Position numbers and translations under genes: made by a program. Source: Tetraselmis striata (taxonomy: Eukaryota; Chlorophyta; Chlorodendrophyceae; Chlorodendrales; Chlorodendraceae). Taken from it: 64,000 nucleotides of DNA. The stretch lies in contig VCJN01002593.1 in the NCBI GenBank assembly GCA_006384855.1, forward strand, positions 62,001-126,000. Direction: 5' to 3'. Shown piece by piece: positions 44,397 through 56,859 of this stretch; the first letter of the stretch is position 1, and every line of letters starts with the position of its first letter. The notes under the pieces were generated by a model. It saw only the letters and a list, made by a program, of their open reading frames with translations, did not search any database and was not told the DNA's origin.

Positions 44397-47300
44397 TCAG
44401 CCAGGTACCGGCCAGCTGTACTCCACCCCACCAGCCACCAGCCGCTCGCTGGCGGCAGCGGAGCGCTGCTGTGGCGCCGGCGCGGGCGTCGCCTGCTGCT
44501 CGTCACTGCCTGCGGCGCGGGCCGGCTGCTGGCCGAGCTCCGGCGTTGCAGTGGGTGGCATCCGCGCGGCAGCCGGCCTGCCGGCCACCGGCGGGCTGGC
44601 TGCAGGCGCCGCGGCCCTCGCGCTGGCGGGCGCCCCGGGCCACACCGGCCCCGCCGAGCTGGCGCCGCTAGGAGGCTTGCTTTCACCGCCCGCTCCGCCC
44701 CCTAGCGGCGGAAACTCGGCCTCCATCCATTCCGCGCTGCCGGGGGTGGTCCTGTGCGCAGTGGCACCCCGACATCAGCCTCGCCCGCAGTGCCGCATGA
44801 AACCGAAAGTGCGGCGCAACCGCTGCTGATATCGAACAATCGGTCGACATGATGGATTTGGTTGCTACACGGGGTAGAGTCGGGTGAATCGGTCAATGCT
44901 GATGACTACGGATCGACTAATACGGCCAAAACTAATGTATTCCTATCCATATGAAAGCTAGCGCGAGAGGAACTGGAAAAGGAAGCAAACGTAAGGTGTC
45001 ACAGCGTTGTGCCATCATAGCAAGGCATAAGAGTGTACACACACACACATATATACACATATATGAATATAAAATGATAAATCTCAGCGGTCCCGCTAAG
45101 GGTTTAAATGAGGGCTTTGGGCGATAATTGATTTGGAGATACGGCAGCACCGTTGTTTGTCATCCTCGTTGTCAGGCCTCATTGTGTGTCCGCTCTGTAG
45201 AGCGGTGCTCTCCTACTCAGGAGGTCCCCGGACCGATTCCCGTCTCTCTCATTTCATGGCAATCTCGACCGGGCCCGTGTCCCGGGATTACCCGGTTGAT
45301 GCATTTGCCCTTTGTCGGGGTTCGAATATGGCAATGGTTTGATGGCTATGTCAGACCTACCTACGACTCCAGTTGGCGCAAGAGGTCAAGTTCTGGGGCG
45401 GCTTCGGCCGATGACGCGGGGCGAACTTTGCTTTCTTCTACTTTTACAACAGCACGGCTCAACGAATGCCGGAAGAGGCACGGATGCCGAGCCGCCTACG
45501 ATATATATAAAACATTACAAATATTCGTCACATTCGCCATAGTCCACAGTAGAACATTCGCCATAGTTTCGCTATCATATTTCATCCATCTCATGGGATA
45601 TAATTTTACCTCTCATCTGGCAGATAGCAATGAAGAACATCGAAACCCTAAACCCTACACGCACAAGGGCCATCGCAATCGTCACACCGCCAGTACGGGT
45701 ATATAGGGGCGACTGGCAACACAAAGCCGACGGGGCACAACTCAATGACGGCGGCGGACAGCGCCGGCTCCCCCCCCGTGTGTGAACCTACTGTTGATGG
45801 CTCACTCGGCGCGGGTCAGCTGAGCTGGGCAGGGAGTGCCAGCTTAGACTTGACTCCATACCAGCGGAGTGGGCACTTTAGCAGGTGGGTGAGGTGTGGG
45901 GGGTGCCGGGAGGTGGGAGGGGGGGCGCACCTGCTGCTACGTTCTGACTTGGCTGGGCTGGTGGTGTGGCTGCTTCCGGGGGAGCTCTCAAGAGACAGCA
46001 GCGCCATGCCGTTAGCAGCCTCCTCCTGATCTCGCCCACCTTGGCGCTGTCGCTGAGCGCCCCCCTCCGCAATCTTGTCGCGCGGGGCAAAGTATCAGGA
46101 GAGCCCGGCACAGCGTGCGGTGGGGTGCCTGGCTGCGGTGGGGCGGGGATGCGGCGCACCTGATTCAGCATGGGGGTCACCACCGCTCGGCGCGGGGCGC
46201 TCTTCTTGGCGCCGGCCTGCTGCGGCTTGCGACTGGGCTCACCCCTCTGCTTGGGTTTGCCGGGCAGCTGGTGTGCCACATCACCGCTTAGCATTCAGTC
46301 AGGCCAAAGTCCAACTCAATGTACTCAATGTGCATGCAGTGAGTCGTTTGATTTCACCCCGTCAAAGCGATAGACGCCCATGGACCGCAGAGAGAATAAA
46401 CATGTAAGCATTGAGGTATGTCTTTTACTACTGCTGATCTTGTAGAGCAATGAATCCGTACTTGATCCGTCATGGCACTTGATTAGGAAGCACTGTGCAT
46501 TGGGTGGAGGCTGCGGCAGGATGAGAAGATGGGCGGGTGGGGGCGTACCGGTGGCGGAGGGGGCGGCGGGACAAACACGACAGGCGGGAAGACCCCCGCG
46601 TGCAGCGGGCCGCCGGCCTGAAAGGGGTAGACGCCCCCGGGGTAGGGCGGCGGCGGGGCGAAAGGCGGCGGGACGGCCCAGCCGGGTGGCATGTGGGCGC
46701 CCATGTCGGCCTGCCATGGCGGCTGGTGGATGGGCGCCCCCGTGGGTGTTGGCGTGCAGATGCCGTTGCTTGGCGTGAATGGCACTGCGGCACGATGGGG
46801 CAAACCATGTGAGCGAGCATTAGATTCGTCATCCATCGGCGTCTTGTGAAATTGACATGAAGATGGGGCAAGATACATGACAGGTAAAGTGAAGTGGAAT
46901 AATGAAATGATGTCGAAGCGGAGAGTGACACAAATGTGTGATACTATGCAAGGATTTGCTTCCCACTTGCAGTCGCAATAGTGGAAGTTTGTGGCTGCCT
47001 ATCGTTTGGCGATTCTGTAATTGCCTCTTGCTTACAGCGCGTGTTTCAAATATGCAATGCACGGAGGTGGCGGGCTGAGGGGGTGGGCGGCATTCGATTG
47101 GGGGGCTATCGATTGGGCGCAAGTTAGGGTCCGTGGTCGAGTCATACCGTTGTCGAATACGTTCTCCTCGAGCGCCGCCGTCTCCAGTCGAGGCTTTGGG
47201 GGTGGCGGGGGCGGGTCCACCTGCGGGGTGCGGCAGCCAAGGGGGGGGGGGGGGGGGGGGGGTGCTCCGCGCTGAGTAGCCAGCGAGCGACGGCGCCGAG

Positions 47301-47536
47301 CTGCGTCGGATTTCCTGCGGGCCCCGACAGCGATGCCCCGTTTATATGCCGTGCCTTGGCCTCGCGTGCCTGGAGACGAGAACAGTGGCCGGATGGCGCC
47401 AGAGGCGGCCACGCACTTGGGGTGCGCCGTGTCGAGTCGCAGCCGCCATCGTGCCGAAGCGCCCCGCCCAGCTTGCCTCGTCACGGCAGGAAAGTCGCTG
47501 AACGTCTCGTCCGACCGCCCGCCCGTGGGAATATAC
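44397..47536 (-). CDS. Uncharacterised Pro/Ala-rich multi-exon protein (N-terminus not found)
   Basis: A frame-consistent minus-strand model: exon to 47148 (donor GTATGA), 46784-46549, 46267-46160, 46052 (or 46046)-45931, and 44751-44397 ending at a TGA; all have GT-AG borders and matching phases. The product is low-complexity: a Pro-rich segment with a PPPPPPP run and aromatic residues (AVPPPFAPPPPYPGGVYPF), a basic LPGKPKQRGEPSRKPQQAG stretch, a Ser-rich stretch, and an Ala/Pro-rich tail ending EYSWPVPG. No catalytic domain, signal peptide or membrane segment is visible. The 5' part is unclear: a poly-C run (sense) at 47262-47241 followed by a good acceptor (GCACCCCGCAG) suggests a further intron, so the seven-proline run there may not be coding. 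Possibly a scaffold or RNA-binding protein, but that is a guess. Confidence 0.5.
45165..45450 (+). mobile_element. tRNA-derived SINE, copy C
   Basis: The head at about 45185-45245 is tRNA-like (A-box TCTGTAGAGCGGT, anticodon-arm-like CTCCTACTCAGGAG, B-box-like ACCGATTCCCG). The body (ACCCGGTTGATGCATTTGCC, GGCGCAAGAGGTCAAGTTCT) matches copies A and B. It is inside the 44752-45930 intron of the Pro-rich gene, antisense to it. Confidence 0.75.
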
Positions 47537-48267
47537 CTGTAGTTCGCGGGGGCGGGCGGTGCAGGTAGTGCGTAGTATGCGAGCGCAACGACTGTACATA
47601 ATATGTTCCAAAATTGTTCTATATACTACGGGCATGCTCTAAAGCTGTTCTAAGGAAAACAAAAAATGTTGTAGAATTGTTTATGGGGTTTCCTACTTCC
47701 CCTAACCGCTTTTCCGGCAACCGTGCGCTGCTCAGTGGTACGGGTTATTAGGCACCTGTCGTTGCGCCCTTTTTGAGGATTGGATCCAGGGTTTTTAGTG
47801 TTTGTGCACACCGGAAACGACATTATTATGATGAGGGCGTTAGTTGTTATGTCGCGCGCAAAGGCTTTGAATTGTACCCGGGTATGCCGCTGTTACCCCG
47901 GTCGCCTACTGCTAGGGTAGTCCAGCGATGTAGTGACCTAGCTCAGTCCCGCCTAGCGGTGCGCTGTCGAGACGCGCTGAAGGGAACACGCCTAGCTAGT
48001 CACCGGGTAGGATGCCGCATAGTGGCCAAATGTGCGTAAGTGCGGAACGCCCTCGCAAGTCACAACGACAACTCCCCAAACACATAGCGATGAACGCGAA
48101 CGGACGCACGATGAACGCATGTCATGGTCGACGCGGATGGAGTGGGGGCGAGGGGCGGGTCACCCGTATTGAGGGCGACCACGGAGTGCGCGGCGACACC
48201 ATGGCGCGGTTGGGGATTGCGGGCGATCATATCGACGGCGGGTTTTCTAGCTATCGAGACGCCATTA

Positions 48268-48362
48268 TGGGAAGCGGACCCTCTGGGGAGGGGATCCTCT
48301 GGGGAGGGGACCCTATTTGGACGGGACACTCTCGAGAAGGGGACCCTTCAGGAGAGGGGGAC
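48268..48362 (+). repeat. 16-bp minisatellite, GGACCCTCTGGGGAGG type
   Basis: Five to six imperfect units. Related GAGGGTCCCCTCC/GGGACCCTCTC clusters occur at 49560-49615, 58590-58670, 59745-59780 and 59872-59915, always within the arms. Many units are self-complementary. Confidence 0.8.
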
Positions 48363-48780
48363 ATAATGTAGCGCGTTTATGGATTCACATTGACTGTCGG
48401 GTGAAGGTGTTTCCGGTGCCCACACCGTGCCCACGATACAACGGGTACTTTCTAGGAAGGGTACCCTCTGAAGAGGGGGGTAGAGTGTAGCGCGAATGTG
48501 TATTCAAATTGACTGTTTGGTGCAAGTGTTTGCGGTGCAAGGCATGCGTCATGTTTGCGGTCATGGATGCTTCCGAGGGTTATGGGATTGCGTTCGACCA
48601 CTTATTGGCCTTGTATTCGAAAGCACCCGACGAAATCAGTTACGACAACGGGTGAGCACCTAATGAAAAGTCACCACTTCGTTGTTATTGGGTGCCGCTT
48701 TCACTCATATTAGGCGCACATGAGTTGGGCAGGCCCGTCCCAAAGGTGCAATAACATGCACAACTAGGCTTTGTTGTTAC

Positions 48781-49200
48781 GAGAGGCGGAATTGCTTCAT
48801 GTGGACGGAGTTCTACGTCGACGAGTTCGACGAGTTCCGCGCGAAGAGCCATGTCGATTGCATTTGCAACTACAACAACATCGCGGAGCTCAAGAATCGG
48901 GCGTGCAACCTCTCGTTGGCGGAGCATCCCTATCGCCGGTCCCTATCGCAGATCGCCAACTCGTTCGCGCGTATGGATCAGGTGCATTTTCTAATTTTGC
49001 TGCGCTTCAAGCTAGCATGCATGAATTGTTACCAGCGGGAGCAGACCCGCAACACCGGGCGTGCGTTTTGGCCTCCAGCTGCGAGGCATCAGGTCGTGCA
49101 GCGTGACGATTCATCCACCGACGACCATTCCGACCGATGGGCGCCATGTGGGATTCATCCTTCTATCTTGTGGTACTCAGTATGTGCTGCGCTTAATTCA
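48781..49200 (+). CDS. Coding-like segment in left arm, conserved in right arm
   Basis: A plus-strand frame that includes MWTEFYVDEFDEF, ACNLSLAEHPYRRSLSQIAN and SFARMDQVHFL. The inverted right-arm copy (59431-59204, minus) keeps SLAEHPYRRSLSQIANSFAR and MDQVHF intact, with mostly conservative changes elsewhere. Retention of the reading frame between diverged arms suggests past protein-level selection. No known domain was recognised, and no start-to-stop model was possible. Confidence 0.4.
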
Positions 49201-51409
49201 TGAAGTGGGGGAGAGCCGCAGTCCTTATTAATTAGCGTATAGGTGGTGAATGTAATGCATATAGACTTGGCGTGGAAGCTGGGCCCGATATGGGATACAT
49301 CGTTGCATAATGTGGTACTCATTGTCTGCTGCATATACTTCATGATGTGCCTAGCTCATAGGTGGAAAATGTAATAAGTATCACTAATTATCACATCTCC
49401 CTCGCGGCGCTCCCGTGCCATCGCGGCGCCCCCGCGCCATTGCGGCGCCCAGATCGCGGATCGCGGCCAACTTGCGGTTGGTTGAATTGACGGTCAATAT
49501 ATCGTGCTGGTATATCCACATGGCACCCAAGTTGTAAGGTATGTTGATATGTATCCATAGGGCCCCTCCGGGAGGGGGCCCTCCCGAGAGGGTCCCCTCC
49601 GGGAAGGGCCACCCGCCGCACGGTACCAAGAACTGATCCGGACGAGGTGCGGCATGTTGGAGCGTGTTGCCCCCATCCAAAACACGCTTCCTCATGTGGG
49701 CGACCCATCGAGGCTCTTTGCGGTGCCTCCGATATAGCTCATGCCGTGAGTGCAAATACACGATTCCAAAAATAAAATCCGAAGGCATATGCAAATGGAC
49801 ACTTCACACCGACGGCGGCTCGAATTACAGTAGTGTAAAAGCGATACGCAGTCTCCATAATATATATGCCAACAAGGGGGAGTGCGGCTGCAAAGACGTG
49901 ATATTAGTTGCGTGTTATTTAGCGTGAGCTTTGTTGTTGGGCGGGCAGTGCGGGATAGCGGGTGCATAACGGCGAAGGCACATGCAAATGACCACATCGA
50001 CGACGGCTCAAATTACAGTAGCGTAAAGCAATACACAGTCTCCATGATATATGCCAATAAGGGAGGGGGTGCGGCTGCAAAGCCCTGATATTGCATGTGT
50101 GTATTTGCGGTGGGATTTTTGGAACGCGGGCATATCGGATGAACGAGTAGTGCAAACCGGCAAAGGCACATGCAAATGACCACTTCACATCGACGACAGC
50201 TCCGATTACAATAGCGTAAAGCGCTACACCCTCTATTAAATGCGCAAGCAAGTGAGGGGGGGTGCGGCTGCAAAGCCGTGATATTAGTTGCGTGCTACTT
50301 AACGTGGGCTTTGTTGTTGCGCGCGGGCACAGCGGGACGATAGCGGATGCATGCCGCGGAAAAGGCACATGCAAATGACCACTTCATACCGAAGACGCCT
50401 CCAAGTACAATAGGGTAATGTGCTACACCCTCTCCATGATATATGTTAGGAAGTGAGTGTGAGTGCGGTTGCAAAGCCATGGTATTCGGTGTGTTTTATT
50501 TAATTACCGTGACTGGGCGTTGTTGTAGCGCGGGTATAGCTGAATAGCGGGTGCATATTGGTGAAGGTACATGCAAGTGACCACTTCATATCGACGACGG
50601 CTTTAATTACAGTGACGTGAAGCGGTACATTCTCTATATTACCATATGTCATTAAGTGAATGAGAGTGTGGTTGCAAAGCTGTGATAATCCTTTTGTGCT
50701 ATATTTAGCACCCGCTATCCCGCTATGCCCGCGCTACAACAAAGCCCACGGCAAATAACACACAACTTATATCTCGGCTGTGCAACTAAACTCCCACTCA
50801 CTTAATTGTATATATTATGGACTGAGAGAATGTAGCGCTTTACACTAGTGAAATTGGAGCGGTCCCCAATGATAAGTGGTCATTCGCATGTGCCTTCTCC
50901 GCGGTATGCACGCGCTATCCCGCTATGATGCCCGTGTAACAACAAAACCCACGCTAAATAGCACACTACTAATATCATGGCTTTGCAACCCCACTTCCCT
51001 CACTTGCTTGCAAATGGTATGGAGAGGGTGTAGCGTTTAACGCTATTGTAATCGGAGGCGCCCTCGATGTGAAGTGGTCATTTGCATGTGCCTTTGGCAG
51101 TGTGCACAGGGAATGGGACAAGATACTAGCGTAAACGGTAGAGGCCACTATACTTCACTTATGACTCACTGAAAATGGGACAATTTACTAGCTTTAAACC
51201 CTGTGCAGGTTTTTAGGGTTCGCGTGTACTGGCACAAAGTACATGATCACTTGGTGGCGGCGGAACGAGGCAGAGGCGGCGGGTCGAGGCAGGTTCTCCG
51301 AAGGTAGGTAGGTAGGTAGGTTGCCGCGAAGTCGGGGCAGTTCTCCGTTTCCCACACCTGCCTAACAGTTCTCGCTGAAACAAGTAGGAAGTAGGGCTGC
51401 GGGGTCAGT

Positions 51410-51901
51410 ATGGGTTCCCCCTTGCGGGCTATACACGAACTTCGCGCCGCACTCGGGGAGGTGCGGGAACTCATTCAAGATCATGAGGGAATGATGAGTA
51501 GGGAAGTTCTTCTCGAGATGGCAACAAGTTGTATCGGGTCTGCCGTTGGCCGGCCCGTCTCCTCGCGTGGGGCAGCCTTGCGTGATGTTGCAACCTTGGA
51601 AGAGTCGTTAAGGGGGGGTGCCCAGCGCCCCACTGCGTCTTTGGCCGAAGTAGTGGCGTCTAAAGAGGGTGCCGCAGGCAGCCCCGGCATGCAAGGCAGC
51701 GCTAGGCGTTCCGACACGGCAGTTGCAGGCGCCCCACGGCCCACCCCGGCTGAGGATGAGGTACAACCACACCATATCGGTAGTCACTGGCTTCCTGCCG
51801 AAGACGGCCACACTGAATATGCCGACTACAAAGCGGTGAAGTCGGTGATCTCAGGCCTCCCTACTAAATGGCGATTTTTGTATGCCTCGGCGGCTACAAA
51901 G
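51410..51901 (+). CDS. Hypothetical first exon in the element core
   Basis: An ATG-initiated plus-strand frame of 164 codons. It has a Leu/Glu/Arg-rich helical N-terminus (IHELRAALGEVRELIQDHEG), a Ser/Ala/Gly/Pro linker, then EYADYKAVKSVISGLPTKWR. It ends at a plausible donor (ACAAAG|GTATGC). Downstream the DNA turns into the satellite array, which would then be intronic. No family recognised. Confidence 0.4.
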
Positions 51902-54374
51902 GTATGCTGCCCCTCGTCAAATAATTTCCGCGTGCAGGTAGCAGTCACCTGCGGTCGAACCAACGGATACATTGCAGCAAGGCCGCCCACCTTGCGACTG
52001 GCGTCGCTTCTTTTGAGGCCGGTTGCGACTATGCGGCAGCAAGGCGAGGGGGTGCGTCGCTCGTGCAGCTAGCAGTCGGGGGGATGTGGGTAGGTTGAAC
52101 GCGCAATGGCGACATAAGTAGCAAGCCATAAAAATGCAAAGGTGGACAACAACATTATGTCGCAGCAAGGCCGACCACCTTGGCGACGTGTGTCGCTTCT
52201 TTTGAGGGCGGCTGCGACTCGTTGGCGGCGGGCGAGGAGATGCGTCTCTTGTGCCAGCTTTTGCACTCCGGGGCTGTGGGTCGAATGAGCGATGGCGACA
52301 TTATAATTAGCAAGCCGAAAACTGAAACAGCCCAGCATAGCCTTACCTCGCAGAAAGGCCGCCCACCTTGGCGACTCGCGGCGCCTCTTGCAAGCCGGCT
52401 GCGACTCGTCGGTAGCAAGGCGAGGTGGTGCGTCGCTCGTGCCAGCTTTTGCACTCGGGGGCTGTCGGACGAACGTGCGATGGCGACATAATTAGCAAGT
52501 CGGAAACTAACTAAAACAACCTAGCATAGCCTTACAGCATCGCAGTAAGGTCACCCACCTTGGCGACTCCCGGCGCCTCTTGCGAGCCGGCTGCGACTCG
52601 TCGGCAGCAAGGCGAGGGGGTGCGTCGCTCGGGGGCTGTTGGTCGAACGTGCGATGGTGACGTAAGTAGCAAGCCATAAAAATGCAAAGGTGGACAATAA
52701 CATTATGTCGCAGCAAGGCCGACCACCTTGGCGACGTGCGTCGCTTCTTTTGAGGGCGGCTGCGACTCGTTGGCGGGGGCGAGGAGATGCGTCGCTTGTG
52801 CAAGCTTTTGCACTCCGGGGCTGTGGGTCGAATGTGCGATGGCGACATTATGATTAGCAAGCCGAAAACTGAAACAGCCCAGCATAGCCTTACCTCGCAG
52901 AAAGGCCGCCCACCTTGGCGACTCGCGGCGCCTCTTGCAAGCCGGCTGCGACTCGTCGGTAGCAAGGCGAGGTGGTGCGTCGCTCGTGCCAGCACCAGCG
53001 ACGAGCGACGCACTCGGGGGCTGTCGGACGAACGTGCGATGGCGACATAATTAGCAAGTCGGAAACTAACGAAACGACCTAGCATAGCCTTACAGCATCG
53101 CAGTAAGGTCACCCACCTTGGCGACTCCCGGCGCCGGTGGCTGCGACTCGTCGGCAGCAAGGCGAGGGGGTGCGTCGCTCGGTGGCTGTGGGTGGAACGT
53201 GCGATGGCGGCATAATAATTAGCAAGCCGGAAACTACATGAGCCCATAACCCATAGCCTTACATCACAGCAAGGCCGTCCACCTTGGCGAATTGCGTCGC
53301 TTCATTTGAGGCCGGCTGCGACTCGTCGGCAGCAAGGCGAGGGGGTGCGTCGCTCGGGGGCTGTGGGTTGAACGTGCGATGGCGACATAAGTAGCAAGCC
53401 ATCAAAATGCAAAGGTGGACAACAACATTATGTCGCAACAAGGCCGACCACCTTGGCGACTGGCGTTGCTTCTTTTGAGGGCGGCTGCGACTCGTTGTCG
53501 GGGGCGAGGAGATGCGTCGCTTGTGCAAGCTTTTGCACTCGGGGCTGTGGGTCGAATGTGCGATGGCGACATTATGATTAGCAAGCCGAAAACTGAACAG
53601 CCCAGCATAGCCTTACCTCGCAGAAAGGCCGCCCACCTTGGCGACTCGCGGCGCCTCTTGCAAGCCGGCTGCGACTCGTCGGTAGCAAGGCGAGGTGGTG
53701 CGTCGCTCGTGCCAGCTTTTGCACTCGGGGGCTGTCGGACGAACGTGCGATGGCGACATAATTAGCAAGTCGGAAATTAACGAAACAACCTAGCATAGCC
53801 TTACAGCATCGCAATAAGGTCACCCACCTTGGCGACTCCCGGCGCCTCTTGCGAGCCGGCTGCGACTCGTCGGCAGCAAGGCGAGGGGGTGCGTCGCTCG
53901 GTGGCTGTGGGTGGAACGTGCGATGGCGGCATAATAATTAGCAAGCCGGAAACTACATGAGCCCATAACCCATAGCCTTACGTCACAGCAAGGCCGTCCA
54001 CCTTGGCGAATTGCGTCGCTTCATTTGAGGCCGGCTGCGACTCGTCGGCAGCAAGGCAAGGGGGTGCGTCGCTCGTGCCAAATTTTGCAATTGGGGGCTG
54101 TTGGGTCGAACGTGCGATGGCGACATAATTAGCAAGCCGAAAACAACTGAAGCCCAGGATAACCTTACATCGCAGCACGGCCGCCCACCTTGGCGACTGG
54201 CGTTGCTTCTATTAAGGCCGGCTGCAACTCGTCGGCAGCTGGGGCAGGGAGTGCGTTGCTCGTGCTAGTTTTTGGAGTCGGGGGCTGTCAGTCGAACGTG
54301 TAATGGCGACATAATTAGCAAGCCGTATAAAAATGCAAAGGTGCACCACAACATTATATCGTAGCACGGCCAGC

Positions 54375-54760
54375 CTCCCCCCCCCCCCCCCCCCTCTCCA
54401 CCATGCCCTCCATCCCGCCTTTTCCGCATCTCTTACAATGGGCATGGTGGTTGTCGCGCCTTTAGCCTCCGAGCCGCTGGCATCCGGCACGCCCTCACCA
54501 CCGCCTAATGCTAGCGCCAGTCCAGAGAGTGTGGCTGCCGACGCGCCGGCTCCCTGCCCGCCGCTCTCCCCCGCGTGGCTATCGCTAGGCGTAGGCAAGC
54601 CCTCGGCCGCATCGCCAGCGGCAGCCGCCAAACTCGGCGACATGTCTGCCGCGGGCGGGCCCTGCCCCTGACCCGCCACTGACTGCGTATCGGCCCAGCG
54701 AGGTCCAATGGCCAGGGCCGCCACGCGACGAGAGCGTTTGGCATGCGGGTTAGGAGCAGC
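54375..54760 (-). repeat. Exon-like module, copy 1
   Basis: Closely similar to 56860-57215, same orientation. On the minus strand each copy has an acceptor-like GATACGCAG, an open Gly/Ala/Ser/Pro-rich frame (GQGQGPPAAD, AGESGGQGAGASAAT, GVPDASGSEA) and a donor-like GTAAGAG. A poly-C run on the plus strand lies beside it in both copies. It could be a duplicated exon of a decayed gene or simply a duplicated array border. Confidence 0.55.
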
Positions 54761-55149
54761 GCCGCGAGGGGGTTCGTCGCTCGGGCCAGCTTTTGCGCTT
54801 GGAGTCTGCGGGGGCCAACGTGCGATGGCGACTCAATTAGCATGCCGTAAAAGTAACAAGTGCGCAACGGCAACAAAGGTGCAGCGGGTCCAACCCACCT
54901 TGGCGACATGAGGCGCCCCTGTCGAGGCCGGCTGCGACTCGGGAGCAGCGCTTCGAGGGGGTGCGTCGCTCGGGCAAGCCTCTGCGCTCGGGGTATGCGG
55001 GGCCAACGTGCGATTTCGACTCTATTAGCGAGCCGTAAAAGTAATAGGTGCGCAATGGCAACACGTGCAACGGGGCCAACCCACCTTGACGACTCGCGTC
55101 GCCCTTGTCGAGGCTGGCTGCGGCTCGGCAGCAGGCACGCGAGGGGGTG

Positions 55150-55480
55150 CGTCAACACGACTACCATACAACACGACTGCCACTCCGAGTACCAGGTCAC
55201 CCAGGCGCGCATTGTCGCGTATACCAACAGCAGGCGAGGATTGCTGCCCCAACCTTGTCGCTTCTTGCAAGCCGTCCACCGAGTTTGGTGTCGACTGAAG
55301 TGCGTTTCTGCGGGCGACAACGTTTCCTGCGACTGCAACGAGTCCAGAAGGTGCCGGCAGTGCAGCCACCTTTATCTATGGCGGGCACTTTTGCATACAT
55401 CACCAGGGTCTCAGGCTCCGCTGCGCCCGGCACCACTTCAGCGGTGCCCACCCCATAGTAGAGCTGGCGATCCTGCGCTC
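55150..55480 (+). other. Cys-rich open frame between satellite blocks
   Basis: A plus-strand frame reads EYQVTQARIVAYTNSRRG, then a Cys cluster (WCRLKCVSAGDNVSCDCNES and CRQC). The composition resembles a small zinc-binding domain more than satellite DNA. No start, stop or family was established, and the opposite strand is open too. Confidence 0.3.
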
Positions 55481-56859
55481 CGCCCTCTTCCTCACGTCCT
55501 GGGGAACGATGGACCAGGACCGCGGCGGCTTGACTGCAGCGGATGGGACGGACTTGTGCGGTGCTCCGGGGGAGGTGGGTGAAGAGGAAGTGACGGGAGT
55601 GGCAATAATCGGCGGCGGGATCGCTCCTCACGGCCGCGCTTGGAGCCAGCACCACCCTGCCCGCGTTTGCCCTTGCCTTTTCCCCCTTTTTGCTTCTCCC
55701 GGCCTGCACAGGCGTCACCAAAGGATTGCCGCAACTGTGAGCAAACTGTGAGGGTCGTTCAGGCCTTTTGCAGCGGGGGCAGCGGGTGCGTCGCTGGTGC
55801 CAGATTTTGCAGTCGGGAGGTATGGGTCGAATGTGCGATGGCGTCTACATAATCAGCAAGTCGGAAACTAAAAAAATTCAACATAGCCTTACATCGCAGC
55901 AAGGCCGCCCACCTTGCGACTGGCGTCGCTTCTTTTGAGGCCGGTTGCGACTCGCCGACAGCAAGGCGAGGGGGTGCGTCGCTCGTGCAGCTAGCAGTCG
56001 GGTGGGGGGGGGGGGGGGGTCGAACGCGCGATGGCGACAGATTTAGCAAGCCATAAAAATGCAAAGGTGGATAACATCATTATGTCGCAGCAAGGCCGCC
56101 CGCCTTGGCGACGTGCGTCGCCTCGGTTGAAGCCGGCTGCGACTCGTCAGCATCGGGCGAGGGGATGCGTCGCTCGTGCAAGGTTTGGGACTCGGGGGCT
56201 ATCGGTGGAACGTGCGATGGCGGCATAATAATTAGCAAGCCGGAAATTGCAAAAGCCTAGCTTAACCTTATATCGCAGCAAAGCCGCCCACCCTTGCGAC
56301 TGGTGGCGCATGCGAGCCGGCGGCGACTCGTCGGCAGCAAGGCGAAGGGGGTGCGTCGCTTGTGCCACGTTTTGCACTCGGGGGCTGTGGGTGGAACGTG
56401 CGATGGCGACATAATTAGACAGTCGAAAACTAAAACAGCCTAGCATAGCCTTACATCGAAGCAAGGCCGCCCACCGTGGCGACTGGCGTCGCTTCATTTG
56501 AGGCCGGCTGCGACTCGTCGGCAGCAAGGCAAGGGGGTGCGTCGCTCGTGCTTTGCAATCGGGGGCTGTGGGTCGAACGCGCGATGGCGACATAACTAGC
56601 AAGCCGGAAACAACAGAAGCCCAGGACAGCAACCTTACATCGCAGCAAGGCCGCCCACCTTGGCGACTGGCGTTGCTTCTTTTGAGGCCGGCTGCAACTC
56701 GTCGGCAGCGGGGGCAGGGAGTGCGTTGCTAGTGCTAGTTTTTGGAGTCGGGGGCTGTCAGTCGAACGTGTAATGGCGACATAATTAGCAAGCCGTATAA
56801 AAATGCAAAGGTGCACCACACTACCACAGCATTACATCACAGCACGGCCACAACCCCCC

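Larger units (their letters stand above)
47772..51187 (+). repeat. Left arm of the 12.6-kb inverted repeat
   Basis: The outer 2 kb is single-copy within the arm. From about 49790 inward it turns into a tandem repeat of roughly 185 bp (anchors GGCACATGCAAATGACCACTTC and TGCGGCTGCAAAGCC). The repeat switches orientation near 50700, so the arm has its own small inverted structure. Confidence 0.75.
51950..56845. repeat. Satellite array, unit about 185 bp
   Basis: More than 20 head-to-tail units, each with GCAAGGCCGCCCACCTTGGC, GGCTGCGACTCGTCGGCAGC, GTGCGTCGCTCGTGC and GCGATGGCGACATAATTAGC. Anchor spacings range from 164 to 199 bp and cluster near 185. The units drift by substitutions and short indels. 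Higher-order similarity is seen (the 52480-52680 and 53750-53950 stretches resemble each other more than their neighbours). The array is broken by unique segments at about 54370-54720 and 55150-55770. Frames within it are not continuous across units, so it is treated as non-coding. Confidence 0.9.

Noticed and set aside
44353..44829. Plus-strand ORFs over 44353-44829
   Set aside because: The minus-strand frame has a matching acceptor phase with upstream exons and an in-frame stop, so the plus-strand frames are treated as shadows.
52507..53247. 246-codon minus-strand protein spanning satellite units
   Set aside because: The frame is a by-product of unit lengths near a multiple of three; neighbouring units shift frame and the residues follow DNA drift, not codon positions.
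51950..56845. CRISPR-like array
   Set aside because: Units of about 185 bp are repeated along their whole length with no unique spacers, in a eukaryotic intron-bearing window.
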